A stretch of DNA of 64,000 nucleotides, taken from JACVRW01 sp963827065. Its GTDB lineage: Bacteria > Actinomycetota > Thermoleophilia > Solirubrobacterales > Thermoleophilaceae. A program made the position numbers and the translations under genes. The stretch's first letter is position 1. Each line of letters begins with the position of its first letter. Below are positions 1 through 9,461 of the stretch, in pieces. The DNA is taken from positions 124,001 through 188,000 of the forward strand of contig CAWGZM010000010.1 in assembly GCA_963827065.1 (NCBI GenBank). The letters run 5' to 3'. Under the pieces are notes generated by a model. That model had not been told where the DNA came from and made no database searches. It saw nothing but the letters and a program-made list of their open reading frames with translations.

Positions 1-2
1 CG

Positions 3-743
3 GAGCTCATGCTCTGCGTCGGCGAGGCCCACGTCGCCGGCCTGCCGAAGCGCTGGTGGGCGGTCGCGCTGCCGGACGGCACGCTCGTCGAGCGGACGAC
101 CATCCCGCGTGGCGGAGTCGAGCTCAGCCCCAGCCGGGTGCGCGTTGCCGCGCGCGCCCAATGCGGCACCGACGTGTCGATCGAGCTCGAGCTTGGCGAC
201 GCCGCGCCGATCGAGGTCGTCTCACCACACGGCGGCTCCTACATCTGGACGGCCAAGCGGGCGCCGGTCCAGGTCCGCGGAGAGGTGCGCGTGGGCAGCG
301 AGCTATTCAGTTGTCACGGCGAGCACGGCTTCATCGACGAGTCCGCCGGCTACCACGCACGCCGCACCGCATGGCGCTGGTCCGCCGGCATCGGGCGCAG
401 CGGCGACGGCCGCGCGGTCGCGTGGAATCTCGTCGACGGCGTGCACGACGGCCCGGAGGGGAGCGAGCGCACGGTCTGGATCGACGGCGAGCCGCACGAG
501 GTCGCGCCGCAGCTGTTCGCCGCGGATCTCTCACGGGTCGGCGACCTCACCTTCGAGCGCTGGTCCGCGCGCGAGCACTCGATGTCGCTCGGCCTCGCGC
601 GGAGCCGTTACGTGCAGCCGTTCGGGAAATTCAGCGGCGCGCTCCCAGGCGGACTCAGCGGCGGACTCAGCGACACGCTGCCCGGCGGGCTCGAGCTCGC
701 CGAGGGCTATGGGGTTATGGAGGACCACGACGTCCGCTGGTAG
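3..743 (+). CDS. DUF2804 family protein, C-terminal part (5' truncated by window edge)
   Basis: The reading frame is open to the left edge, so the start lies outside the window. What remains is about 246 residues. The end carries the arrangement I associate with DUF2804 proteins: a YVQPFGKFSG motif near residue 206, followed by a closing GYGVMEDHDVRW. Between them sits a short in-frame near-repeat rich in GGLSGG and LPGGL (about positions 645-690), which looks like a recent micro-expansion and is not normally present. The central part has aromatic and glycine-rich beta-type segments but no catalytic motif I can name. The function of the family is unknown; some members sit next to lipid or acyl-CoA genes. 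No signal peptide can be judged without the N-terminus. Confidence 0.7.
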   Translation, partial: ELMLCVGEAHVAGLPKRWWAVALPDGTLVERTTIPRGGVELSPSRVRVAARAQCGTDVSIELELGDAAPIEVVSPHGGSYIWTAKRAPVQVRGEVRVGSELFSCHGEHGFIDESAGYHARRTAWRWSAGIGRSGDGRAVAWNLVDGVHDGPEGSERTVWIDGEPHEVAPQLFAADLSRVGDLTFERWSAREHSMSLGLARSRYVQPFGKFSGALPGGLSGGLSDTLPGGLELAEGYGVMEDHDVRW

Positions 744-832
744 GCCCCTGGGTGGCGTACTGGGCGACATGGCGCGATGATCCCGGGCGCCGTGCGACAC
801 GTGGGTGACGAGGGTTACGAGAGTGAGACAAG

Positions 833-1867
833 ATGCTGAAAATCGGGCTGCTGGCGCTCGCACTCGGCTTCGCCCAGGCCCAGCCCGTGCAGCCGGCGCC
901 GGAGCCGGTCCGATTCACGGTCGCCGCATCCGGTGACTTCCTGATCCACACGCCGGTCGCGGCGCGTGCTCTTGCGCTCGGGGGCGGCTCGACCTACGAT
1001 TTCGCGCCGCTGTTCGATCCGGTCAAGCGCCACATCGCGGGCGCCGACCTCGCGCTCTGCCATGTGGAGACCCCGCTCGTCCCCGGCGCGGTGCAGGGCT
1101 ACCCGAGCTTCCGCACGCCGCCGGGCCTTGCGCGCTCGATCAGGAGGGTGGGCTGGGATGCCTGCAGCACCGCCTCGAACCACACCCTCGACGCCGGCCA
1201 GTACGGAATCGGGACCACCCTGCGCGCCCTAGATCGCGCCGGCATCCCGCACTTCGGCAGCGCGCGCTCCCAGGCCGAGAGCCGGCGCATCCCGTTGCTC
1301 GACGTCAAGGGCCTCGAAGTCGCCTTCCTCGCGTACACGGGCATCTCGAACGGGCAGGCGGTCCCGCACCCGTGGAGCGTCAGCTGGGAGAGCCCTGGCC
1401 GGATCGTGCGCGACGCGCGGCGAGCGCGGCGCAAGGGAGCGGACCTGGTGATCGTGAACATGCACTGGGGCGCCGAGTACGTGCACGAGATCACCGGCGA
1501 CCAGGCCGCGCTCGCGGACCGGCTCACGAAGTCGCGCGCGATCGACGCGATCGTCGGCCAGCATGCCCACGTCGTCCAGCCGATTCGCCGGGTGAACGGC
1601 AAGCCGGTCGTCTTCGGCGAGGGCAACCTCGTGTCGAACCAGACCGCCGCCTGCTGCCCGGCCGCGGCGCAGTACGGGTTGATCGCGCTCATCGATTTCA
1701 AGGTGCCGCCCGGTGCGCGTCCGCGGGCATCGCGGATCCGCTACGTGCCGACCTGGGTGAGCCATCCGGACTACAGCGTCGTTCCCGCGAAGCCGAGGAC
1801 GGCCGCTTGGAGCAGCACGGTCGGCATCGCCGGCAGGCGGCCGGGGATCCGCCCGCTGCGTCCATAG
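833..1867 (+). CDS. Secreted CapA-family protein (PGA_cap metallophosphatase-like)
   Basis: This is a 344-residue protein of the CapA / poly-gamma-glutamate-synthesis-accessory family, which has a calcineurin-like metallophosphoesterase fold. A hydrophobic N-terminus ending AQAQ (residues 1-17) looks like a cleavable signal peptide, so it probably acts outside the membrane. Family motifs are visible in order: GDFLIH (about 34-39), HVETPLV (about 76), NMHWGAEY (about 209) and GQHAHVVQP (about 242); these supply the metal-binding Asp, Glu, His and Asn residues. A GAGTGAG purine tract just upstream supports the ATG at 833. There is no capB or capC nearby, so capsule synthesis is not implied. Many actinobacteria carry solitary copies of unknown substrate. 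It converges with the MerR gene downstream. Confidence 0.85.
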   Translation: MLKIGLLALALGFAQAQPVQPAPEPVRFTVAASGDFLIHTPVAARALALGGGSTYDFAPLFDPVKRHIAGADLALCHVETPLVPGAVQGYPSFRTPPGLARSIRRVGWDACSTASNHTLDAGQYGIGTTLRALDRAGIPHFGSARSQAESRRIPLLDVKGLEVAFLAYTGISNGQAVPHPWSVSWESPGRIVRDARRARRKGADLVIVNMHWGAEYVHEITGDQAALADRLTKSRAIDAIVGQHAHVVQPIRRVNGKPVVFGEGNLVSNQTAACCPAAAQYGLIALIDFKVPPGARPRASRIRYVPTWVSHPDYSVVPAKPRTAAWSSTVGIAGRRPGIRPLRP

Positions 1868-1896
1868 GACACTAAGACCGTCCCGGGCCGGCGTCG

Positions 1897-2597
1897 TTAA
1901 ACGCGCGCCGCGCGCTGGCGCTGCAGCTCCGCCACGAGGGCCTTCTGGTGGAGCGCAGCCATCAGTTCACCGAGCGGCTCGAGGCCGCGGCCGATCAACT
2001 CAACGGCGCTATCCGCGTCCATCTCGCCCGCCAGCCGGTCCAGCAGTACCTCGACCTCCTCCTTGACGAGCTGCTCGAGCGCGCTCTTGTAACGGAGCGT
2101 GTCGTAGACGGTGAAGCCGATCCGCTCGTCGTAGCCGCCCGCGCGGAAGCGGCTGATCGCCGCGACGATCTCCACGTCGCGGGGGCCGTAGCCGCGCGAA
2201 TTGGGAGCGAGCACCTCCAGCTCGCGAAGACGGTCGAGCGCCTCCTGCGGGATGTCGTAGCGGCGCCGGAGCTCCGCGGCCGAGATGCGCGACTGCTCGC
2301 CGGCGAGCGCGCGCTCGAGGATGCGGTCCTCGAGCTCGACGAGCGCGCGCGTTCGCTCGGGGTCCTCGTCGAGCATCGACTTGATGACCTTGAGCGGCAT
2401 GAAGCGCTCCTCCTGGAGCTGCTTGATGAGCTTGATGCGCTCGACGTACTCCGGCGGGTACCAGGCCATGTTGCGCGAGGTCTTGACGATGTCGGTGCCC
2501 TCGCCCAGGAGGCCCTCGCGCAGGTAGTGCTTGATCGTGCCCGCGCTGACGCCGCTCGCCTCGGCGAGCTCCTTCATCTTCAGCAGCCCGTTCCCAC

Positions 2598-2601
<4 letters not shown>
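1897..2601 (-). CDS. MerR-family transcriptional regulator
   Basis: A regulator of 234 residues. The winged HTH starts almost at the N-terminus (MKELAEASGVSAGTIKHYLR, residues 9-28), as in the MerR family. It is followed by a WYPPEY segment and a helical region LIKQLQEERFMPLKVIKSML that fits the coiled-coil dimerisation helix. The C-terminal half is long and helical, with no Cys pair for metal sensing, so an organic or acyl-CoA effector is more likely than a metal (inference). I chose the GTG at 2601 because it overlaps the stop of the upstream CoA-transferase gene as GTGA; the ATG at 2577 is the alternative. It is the last gene of the carboxylase-BKACE-CaiB operon, and it is the natural candidate to bind the 25-bp dyad at the start of that operon. 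Confidence 0.85.
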
Positions 2602-3817
<1,216 letters not shown>

Positions 3818-3821
<4 letters not shown>

Positions 3822-4756
3822 TCGGCGGCCTCGCTCGACTCGATCGGGTGGGCGAAGAGCTCGCGGCGGGTGACCGGCTCGTGCAACGGCGTGCCGAGCA
3901 GCTCGCGCGCCTCCTCGACCGTCGCGACGCGCCGCCCCGTGTCCTCGACGATCCGGCGGGCGCGTGCGATCAGCTCGCCGTTCGAGCGCGCCATCTCCCC
4001 GTCCGGCAGGTAGAAGTTGTCCTCGAGCCCGACGCGCACGTTGCCGCCGAGCGCGGCCGCCGAGGCCACGAGCCGCCACTGGTCGCGGCTGATCCCGATA
4101 ACGCCCCAGTTGTTCGGCCCCTCCGAGCCGCCGGGGATCTGGTCGGCCATGTGCGCGAGGTTGCGCGGCGTCGGGCGGATGCCGCCGGTGACCCCCATGA
4201 CGCACGAGATCTGCAGCGGCTCCTCGAGCAGCTCCATGTCGATCAGCGGGTCGAGGTTCGCCACGTGGCCCGAGTCGAAGCACTCGTGCTCGGGCCGGAT
4301 GCCGAGCTCGCGCATCGCGGTCACGAACTCGACGATCGTGTCGAACGAGTTCTCGAACACCGTCTTGAACACGAAGTCCTTGCGCGAGCGCGAGTACTTC
4401 GCGTAGTTCATCGAGCCCATGTTGAGCGCGGCAACGTCCGGCCGCAGCTCGCGCAGGTAGGCGATCCGCTTCTCGATCGGCACCCCGATCGCACCGGTCG
4501 AGTAGTTGACGATCACGTCGTCGACGGCATCGAGGATCGCGTCCGTGATAGCCCGGAAGTCCTCGACCTCGTACGACGGCACGCCCTCCGGTGTGCGCGC
4601 GTGGATGTGGATCATCGACGCGCCCTCGCCGACCGCCCGGCGCGCCTCCTCGGCGTACTCCTCGGGGGTGTACGGGATCGCCGGGCACTGCTCGCGGTTG
4701 GCGACGGCGCCCGAGATCGAGCAGGTGACGATGCAGGGGTCCTCGAAGCGGCTCAT
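3818..4756 (-). CDS. Beta-keto acid cleavage enzyme family protein (BKACE, DUF849)
   Basis: A 312-residue TIM-barrel enzyme of the BKACE (DUF849) family. Known members condense a beta-keto acid with acetyl-CoA and split it into acetoacetate and a new CoA ester. The zinc site is visible as SMIHIHAR (His50 and His52), with a GLEDNFYL glutamate near residue 245. An early SISGAV segment and NYSTGA (about 85) also fit the family. The substrate cannot be read from the sequence. Being sandwiched between an acyl-CoA carboxylase subunit and a CaiB-type enzyme suggests the CoA ester it makes or uses is processed by them. The ATG at 4756 overlaps the carboxylase stop as ATGA. Confidence 0.88.
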
Positions 4757-6348
4757 ACCGGCATGACCCCGTGCCGCTTCCAGGGCCGCTGAACGCGCTT
4801 CGTCTCCGCCATCTCGAGCGCGCGGATCACGGTGGGGCGCGTCTCGCGCGGGTCGATCACGTCGTCGATCAGGGCGTTGCCCGCGGCGATGTAGGGGTCG
4901 ATCGTCTTGCGGATGCCCTCGATCATCTGCGCCCGCGTCGCGTCGGGGTCGTCGGACGCCTCGATCTGCTTGCGGAAGATGATGTTGACGGCGCCCTCGG
5001 GGCCCATCACGGAGATCTCGGCGGACGGCCAGGCGACGATCAGGTCGGGCTCGTAAGCCTTGCCGCACATCACGTAGTAGCCCGCCCCGTAGGCCTTGCG
5101 GATCACGACCGTGACCTTCGGGACGGTAGCCCGCGAGACCGCGTAGAGCATCTTCGCGCCGTGGCGGATGATGCCGGCCTGCTCGACCTTCGTGCCGACC
5201 ATGAAGCCGGGCACGTCCATCAGGAAGAGCAGCGGGATCCCGTACGCGTCGCAGAGGTTGATGAAGCGCGCCGCCTTGTCGGCGGAGTCGTTCTCGAGGA
5301 TGCCGCCGAGGTGGCGAGGCTGGTTCGCGACGATCCCCACGGGGCGGCCGCCCATGCGGGCGAGGCAGGTGATGATCGTGCGCGCCCAGCGCGGCTTCAG
5401 ATCGAACCACTCGCCGTCGTCGACGATCCGCCGGATCACGTCGTACATGTCGTACGGATGACGCGGCGACTCGGGGAGGATGTCGAGCAGGTCGTCGTCC
5501 ATGCGCTCGACCGGGTCGGCCGGCTCGCGCCGCGGCGGCGGCTCCTCGCAGTTCTGCGGGAAGTGCGACAGGTAGCGCTTGATCGCGTCGATGCACTCCT
5601 CGTCCGAGTCCACCTCGAGGTCGCCGACGCCCGACACGCGCGTGTGGATGCGCGAGCCGCCGAGCTCCTCCTGCGTCACGTCCTCGCCCGTTACGGCCTT
5701 CGTCAGATGCGGCCCGGCGAGCGCCATCGAGCCGCGCCCCTTGACCATCGGGACGAAGTCGGCGAGGCCCGGGATGTAGGCGGTGCCGGCCGCGCACGGG
5801 CCCATCAGCGCGGCGATCTGCGGCACCACCCCGCTCATCACGACCTCCTCGCGGAACAGGTGGCCCGAGCCCGCGAACAGCGAGCCGGCGGCCTCCTGGA
5901 TGCGCGCACCCGCCGAGTCGAGCAGCCAGATCAGCGGGATCCGCTTCTGGAGGGCGAGCTCGCGCAGCCGGCTGACCTTCATCTCGCCGGTCATGCCCAT
6001 CGAGCCGGCCATCACGGTGAAGTCGTAGGCGGCCACCGCCACGAGCCGCCCGTCGACCTTGCCGTAGCCGGTGATCACGCCGTCGGCAGGCGCCTCCTTG
6101 CCCTCCATCGCCCGCTGCGAGAAGTGCGGGCCCGCGTGGATGCCGAGCTCCGTGAACGTGCCCTCGTCGATCAGCAGGGCGAGGCGCTCGCGGGCGGTCA
6201 GCTTGTCCTGCTCATGCTGGCGAGCGATCTTCTCCTCGCCGCCGCCGAGCCGGGCCGACCGGCGCCGCTCCTCGAGGTCCTCGACGAGCGAGCGAAGCGA
6301 AGGCCTGGCGACGAGCGTGTCGGCTGCTGCGCGTTCAGTGGTTGCCAT
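4753..6348 (-). CDS. Acyl-CoA carboxylase carboxyltransferase (beta) subunit, PccB type
   Basis: A 531-residue carboxyltransferase with the two crotonase-like halves of the PccB/AccD family: KLTARERLALLIDEG near the N-terminus, SAGARIQEA and the GTAYIPGLADF segment in the first half, then VPGFMVGTKVEQAGIIRHGA and RKAYGAGYYVMCG in the second. It transfers CO2 from biotin to an acyl-CoA (acetyl-, propionyl- or longer; a methylcrotonyl or geranyl substrate is not excluded). No biotin carboxylase gene lies in the window. A small biotin carrier is encoded 30 kb away at 36342. The start codon directly abuts a perfect 25-bp palindrome, so expression is probably controlled there. It heads the four-gene operon that ends with MerR. 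Confidence 0.92.
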   Translation of the reverse strand: MATTERAAADTLVARPSLRSLVEDLEERRRSARLGGGEEKIARQHEQDKLTARERLALLIDEGTFTELGIHAGPHFSQRAMEGKEAPADGVITGYGKVDGRLVAVAAYDFTVMAGSMGMTGEMKVSRLRELALQKRIPLIWLLDSAGARIQEAAGSLFAGSGHLFREEVVMSGVVPQIAALMGPCAAGTAYIPGLADFVPMVKGRGSMALAGPHLTKAVTGEDVTQEELGGSRIHTRVSGVGDLEVDSDEECIDAIKRYLSHFPQNCEEPPPRREPADPVERMDDDLLDILPESPRHPYDMYDVIRRIVDDGEWFDLKPRWARTIITCLARMGGRPVGIVANQPRHLGGILENDSADKAARFINLCDAYGIPLLFLMDVPGFMVGTKVEQAGIIRHGAKMLYAVSRATVPKVTVVIRKAYGAGYYVMCGKAYEPDLIVAWPSAEISVMGPEGAVNIIFRKQIEASDDPDATRAQMIEGIRKTIDPYIAAGNALIDDVIDPRETRPTVIRALEMAETKRVQRPWKRHGVMPV

Positions 6349-6373
6349 AAGTAGGAAGTCCTACTTCCTACTT
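6349..6373. promoter_or_regulatory. Perfect 25-bp dyad (candidate operator) at the carboxylase start
   Basis: The arms AAGTAGGAAGT (6349-6359) and ACTTCCTACTT (6363-6373) are exact reverse complements around a 3-base centre. The element ends one base before the carboxylase ATG and covers the last codons of the upstream ureohydrolase gene. A second, imperfect copy with the same 3-base spacing lies upstream of the acyl-CoA dehydrogenase at 13128. That recurrence favours a DNA operator, perhaps for the MerR protein of this operon. In RNA the same sequence would form a hairpin holding the purine-rich AGGAAGUAGG, the only Shine-Dalgarno-like stretch available, so translational control is an alternative. 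Confidence 0.65.
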
Positions 6374-7204
6374 TGAAGCATCGGCCGCCAGCTGGTCAAG
6401 CAGCGGCTCGAGGACGTGCGTGACCGTCTCGGTCGCGGCGATGCGCTCCTGCTCCGCCTCGGGAACCTCGAAGGCGGTGATCTCGATGCCCGCGAGCTCA
6501 CAGTCCTCCAGCACCGAGTCGAGCAGGTCGTAGAGCCGGTCGGGGTGCAGCCCGCCGGGCGCCGGCACGGCAGCCGGGAAGTGCTCGGGATCGATCACGT
6601 CGAGGTCGAGGTGGATGAAGACGAGCGCGCCGTCGAGCGCGTTCTTCACGGCCACGAGCGTCTCCACCGTGCTCGCGCCGATCACCGTCGCGGGGCTCGC
6701 CTCGAGCAGCTCGCGCTCGCCCGCGTCGAGGTCACGGATCCCGGCGAGCACCACCTGCTCGGACGGCACCGAGTCGGCGAGGCCGGAGTCCCAGACGCCG
6801 CAGGCGGCCGCCAGGGACATGCCGCCGAGGTAGCCGCTGCCGGTGGTGTCCGGTGTGTTGAAGTCGCCGTGGGCGTCGAGCCACAGCAGACGAGCGTCGG
6901 GGCGGTTGCGGATGACCGCGGGCAGGGTCGTGGCCGCCACCGAGCAGTCCGAGGCGACCATCACCGGCAGGTCACCGGCCGCCAGCGCGTCGTCGATCTG
7001 CCCGCCCGCCTCGAGCAGGCAGCCGCGCGACTCGCGCAGGTCGTCCTCGAAGCGCGTCTCGCGCACCTCGGCGCCGCTGCCGATGTAGCGCGGCTCGACG
7101 CCGAGCGCCTCGCCGAGGAGCGGCGCGAGCAACTCGACCCCGCGGGGCGCACCCGGAAAGCGGTCCGCCGTCCGGCAGCGCATCGCGATCAGCGAGACGC
7201 CCAC
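6368..7204 (-). CDS. Arginase/agmatinase (ureohydrolase) family protein
   Basis: A 278-residue member of the ureohydrolase superfamily, which hydrolyses guanidino or related C-N bonds with a binuclear manganese centre. The two metal-binding signatures are visible: WLDAHGDFNTP (about 128-138) and HLDLDVIDPEHFP (about 198-210). The first His-containing motif, usually GGDHS, appears as ASDCS (about 104-108), with Cys in place of His; Cys-containing versions occur in some actinobacterial members, but this could shift substrate or metal preference. A formiminoglutamase or agmatinase role is possible. It starts 4 bases after the enoyl-CoA hydratase stop, so the two are probably co-transcribed, and its 3' end runs into the operator of the carboxylase operon. 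Confidence 0.82.
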   Translation of the reverse strand: MGVSLIAMRCRTADRFPGAPRGVELLAPLLGEALGVEPRYIGSGAEVRETRFEDDLRESRGCLLEAGGQIDDALAAGDLPVMVASDCSVAATTLPAVIRNRPDARLLWLDAHGDFNTPDTTGSGYLGGMSLAAACGVWDSGLADSVPSEQVVLAGIRDLDAGERELLEASPATVIGASTVETLVAVKNALDGALVFIHLDLDVIDPEHFPAAVPAPGGLHPDRLYDLLDSVLEDCELAGIEITAFEVPEAEQERIAATETVTHVLEPLLDQLAADASK

Positions 7205-7208
7205 CCGC

Positions 7209-7994
7209 TCAGCGCCCCGTCCAGTGCGGCTCGCGCTTCTCGAAGAAGGCCTTAACGCCCTCCTGGATGTCCTCGGTCGTGAAGGCGATCGAGAGCTGCG
7301 AGCGAAGGAAGTCGAGGGCGTCCTCGAAGGGCATGTCGAGCTGGCGGTACATCGCGTCCTTGCCGAGCTTCATCAACACGGGCGATTTGCCGGCGAGCTT
7401 GACCGCCCACTCGTCGACCGCAGCCTCGAACTCGTCCGCCGGCACGACCTTGTTGACGATCCCCGCCGCCAGCGCCTCCTGCGCCGAGATGCGCTCGCCG
7501 AGCAGCAGCAGCTCGTTCGTCTTCTTGCGCGGCACGTTGCGGTAGATCAGCGCCATGATCATGAACGGAAAGACGCCCACGTTGATCTCTGGGGTGCCGA
7601 ACGTCGCGCCCTCGCGCGCCACGATCAGATCGCAGCTGAGCGCGAGGCCGAGCGCGCCGGCGAGCACGTGACCGTTGGCCGCGCAGATCGTCGGCTTGCC
7701 GAGCTGCATGATCGTGCGGAACAGGCGCGGGAAGCGCTCGGTGCCGAAGTGCTTGTGCACGAGCGCGACGTCGCCGGCGAACTGGTCGAGGCTGCCGCCC
7801 GCCGAGAAGACCTTGTCGTGCGTCGAGGTGAGCACGACGCAGCGCACGCGCTCGTCTTCGCGGGCCGACTCGAACGCATCGATCAGGTCGGAGAGCAGCT
7901 GATTCGAGAGGGCGTTGCGCGTGTCCGGCTGGTTGAGTGCGACGGTCGCAACGCCGTCTGCGCGCACGTCGTAGAGAATCGTCTCGTAGGGCAC
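7209..7994 (-). CDS. Enoyl-CoA hydratase/isomerase family protein lacking one catalytic Glu
   Basis: A 261-residue crotonase-fold protein. FSAGGSLDQF and NGHVLAGALGLALSCD give the two oxyanion-hole strands, and FGTPEINVGVFP retains the second of the two classical hydratase glutamates. The first glutamate (the E of the usual GGGxELA) is replaced: the segment reads GALGLA. Typical syn-hydration is therefore doubtful, and an isomerase or other crotonase chemistry is more likely (inference). I took the GTG at 7994, which gives the usual family length; an upstream ATG would add about 50 residues unlike the family. It is divergent from the universal stress protein gene with only 49 bases between the two starts. 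Confidence 0.82.
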   Translation of the reverse strand: MPYETILYDVRADGVATVALNQPDTRNALSNQLLSDLIDAFESAREDERVRCVVLTSTHDKVFSAGGSLDQFAGDVALVHKHFGTERFPRLFRTIMQLGKPTICAANGHVLAGALGLALSCDLIVAREGATFGTPEINVGVFPFMIMALIYRNVPRKKTNELLLLGERISAQEALAAGIVNKVVPADEFEAAVDEWAVKLAGKSPVLMKLGKDAMYRQLDMPFEDALDFLRSQLSIAFTTEDIQEGVKAFFEKREPHWTGR

Positions 7995-8043
7995 GCGGCC
8001 GAGTTCTACTACCGTGGCGGCAGGACCGCACTGAGGAGGCCTG

Positions 8044-8469
8044 ATGTTCAAGACGATCGTCGTCGGCACCGATGGCTCGAGCACGGCGGACATAGCCGTG
8101 GCCAGGGGGGCGGAGCTCGCCCGCCTGACCGGTGCGACGCTGCACATCGTGAGCGCCTACACCCCGACGGCTGCGCGCGTCGTGGGTGAGAAGGCCAGCG
8201 GCGAATATTCGATCGGCCCGGACTTCAAGGTCGACGCGGTACTCGCCGGGACGATCTCGAACCTCCGTGCCGAGGGCATCGAGATCAGCAGCCACGCCCC
8301 CAAGGGCGACCCCGCCGACGCGATCGTGGAGGTCGCCGTGCGCGAGGGCGCCGACCTGATCGTGCTCGGCAGCAAGGGCATGCAGGGCGCGCGGCGCGTC
8401 CTCGGCAGCATCCCGAACAAGGTGTCGCACCGCGCGCCGTGCGACCTGCTGATCGTCGCGACGACCTAG
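8044..8469 (+). CDS. Universal stress protein (UspA family, ATP-binding type)
   Basis: A single-domain Usp of 141 residues. It begins FKTIVVGTDGSSTA (the Asp of strand 1) and ends with LGSKGMQGARRVLGSIPNKV, which matches the ATP-binding G-2x-G-9x-G-[ST] signature, so nucleotide binding is expected. Such proteins act in the cytoplasm in persistence or stress responses, with no single reaction. A strong GAGGAGG Shine-Dalgarno precedes the ATG at 8044. Its TAG stop shares the tetranucleotide CTAG with the stop of the convergent alkyltransferase-like gene. Confidence 0.92.
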   Translation: MFKTIVVGTDGSSTADIAVARGAELARLTGATLHIVSAYTPTAARVVGEKASGEYSIGPDFKVDAVLAGTISNLRAEGIEISSHAPKGDPADAIVEVAVREGADLIVLGSKGMQGARRVLGSIPNKVSHRAPCDLLIVATT

Positions 8470-8744
8470 CCGGGCGGCGGCATCCAGGCCGCCCTCATGT
8501 CGACGCGCTCGCCGCGGAAGGGAACCCCCTCCGCCTCGAGCAGCAGCCGCTGCCGCTCGCCCTGCGCGAGCGTCCCGTCCGCCCGCACAACGCGCTGCCA
8601 GGGCACGTCCGGGTCGTGGCAGGACGCGAGCACGGAGCCGGCGAAGCGCGGCGCCGCGGGTGACAGGTCGCCGTAGGTGGTCACGAAGCCCTCCGGGACC
8701 GAGCGCACCAGCCGCAGCACCTCGGCGGCCCGGCGCTCGTTCAA
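8466..8744 (-). CDS. Alkyltransferase-like protein (ATL, MGMT-fold, non-catalytic)
   Basis: A small protein of 92 residues with the DNA-binding core of O6-alkylguanine transferases: VPEGFVTTYGDLS, then PWQRVVRADGTL. The acceptor Cys of PCHRV is Trp here, the hallmark of ATL proteins, which bind alkylated DNA and flag it for nucleotide excision repair instead of accepting the alkyl group. The start is a TTG at 8744 that overlaps the upstream SDR stop as TTGA, implying coupled translation. The stop overlaps the universal stress gene stop at CTAG. Confidence 0.88.
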   Translation of the reverse strand: MNERRAAEVLRLVRSVPEGFVTTYGDLSPAAPRFAGSVLASCHDPDVPWQRVVRADGTLAQGERQRLLLEAEGVPFRGERVDMRAAWMPPPG

Positions 8745-9379
8745 AGCGCCGTGACCGCGTCCTGGATGGGCACGTCGCCCTCGAGCAGGTCGAACGTGAC
8801 GCCGATCGTGTTGGGCGCCGCGAGCACCGCCGCGAGTGTCGCGGCGACGTCGTCGCGCGTCACGGAGCCGCTGCCGATGTCCAAGCCGGCGCGGATGCGC
8901 CCGGTCCCCGGGTCGTTCGTCAGCCGTCCGGGCCGGACGACCGTGAAGGCGAGCCCGCTGCGAGCCACCTCGGAGTCCGCCTCGGCCTTGGCGTCGTAGT
9001 AGGGGCGCATCTCAGGCGCGGCGCTCCCCGGGTCTGAGGCTCCGATCGCACTCACCATCACATAGCGGTCTATGCCGAGGCGCTGCGCGGCGTCGATCAG
9101 CTTGACGGCTGCGCCGAGATCGACCGTCTGCTTGCGCGCCGGCCCGCTTCCCGGTCCCGCCCCGGCGGCGAACACGATCGCGTCGGCGCCCTCGACGAAC
9201 GGCGCGAGGTCGTCCTCTGCCTCCATGTCAGCCAGTACCGGCTCGGCGCCGCGCGCCTCCAGATCCTGCCCGTGATCCGGGTTGCGGATGATGCCGCGCA
9301 CGCGCTCACCGCGCCCGCTCAGCTGCTCGAGCAGCCGCAACGCGATCTGACCATGCCCTCCTGCGACCACCACGTCCAT
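8741..9379 (-). CDS. NAD(P)-binding atypical SDR (NAD(P)H-binding, SDR_a5-like)
   Basis: A 212-residue Rossmann protein. MDVVVAGGHGQIALRLLEQL (residues 1-20) is the dinucleotide motif of atypical SDRs, and IIRNPDH marks the end of strand 2. DMEAEDDL, VFAAGAG and YVMVSAIGA follow as in the YwnB/YtfQ-like group. The family includes NADPH-binding reductases and sensor-like proteins; no substrate can be assigned. The ATG at 9379 places the glycine motif at the N-terminus; a longer frame upstream has no family resemblance. It is translationally coupled to the ATL gene through TTGA. Confidence 0.82.
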   Translation of the reverse strand: MDVVVAGGHGQIALRLLEQLSGRGERVRGIIRNPDHGQDLEARGAEPVLADMEAEDDLAPFVEGADAIVFAAGAGPGSGPARKQTVDLGAAVKLIDAAQRLGIDRYVMVSAIGASDPGSAAPEMRPYYDAKAEADSEVARSGLAFTVVRPGRLTNDPGTGRIRAGLDIGSGSVTRDDVAATLAAVLAAPNTIGVTFDLLEGDVPIQDAVTAL

Positions 9380-9461
9380 GGCGTCAGAGTACGGACCGGC
9401 CCTGGGCGGCGCGCGGCAGGCGGGGCGTAGGGACCTTGTAATTGGGTAGGCCTCAAGGATC

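Noticed and set aside
4771..6354. A 527-codon plus-strand open frame opposite the carboxylase gene
   Set aside because: Long antisense frames are expected at this GC content. The translation is Arg/Val/Asp-rich low-complexity with no motif, while the minus strand encodes a textbook carboxyltransferase.
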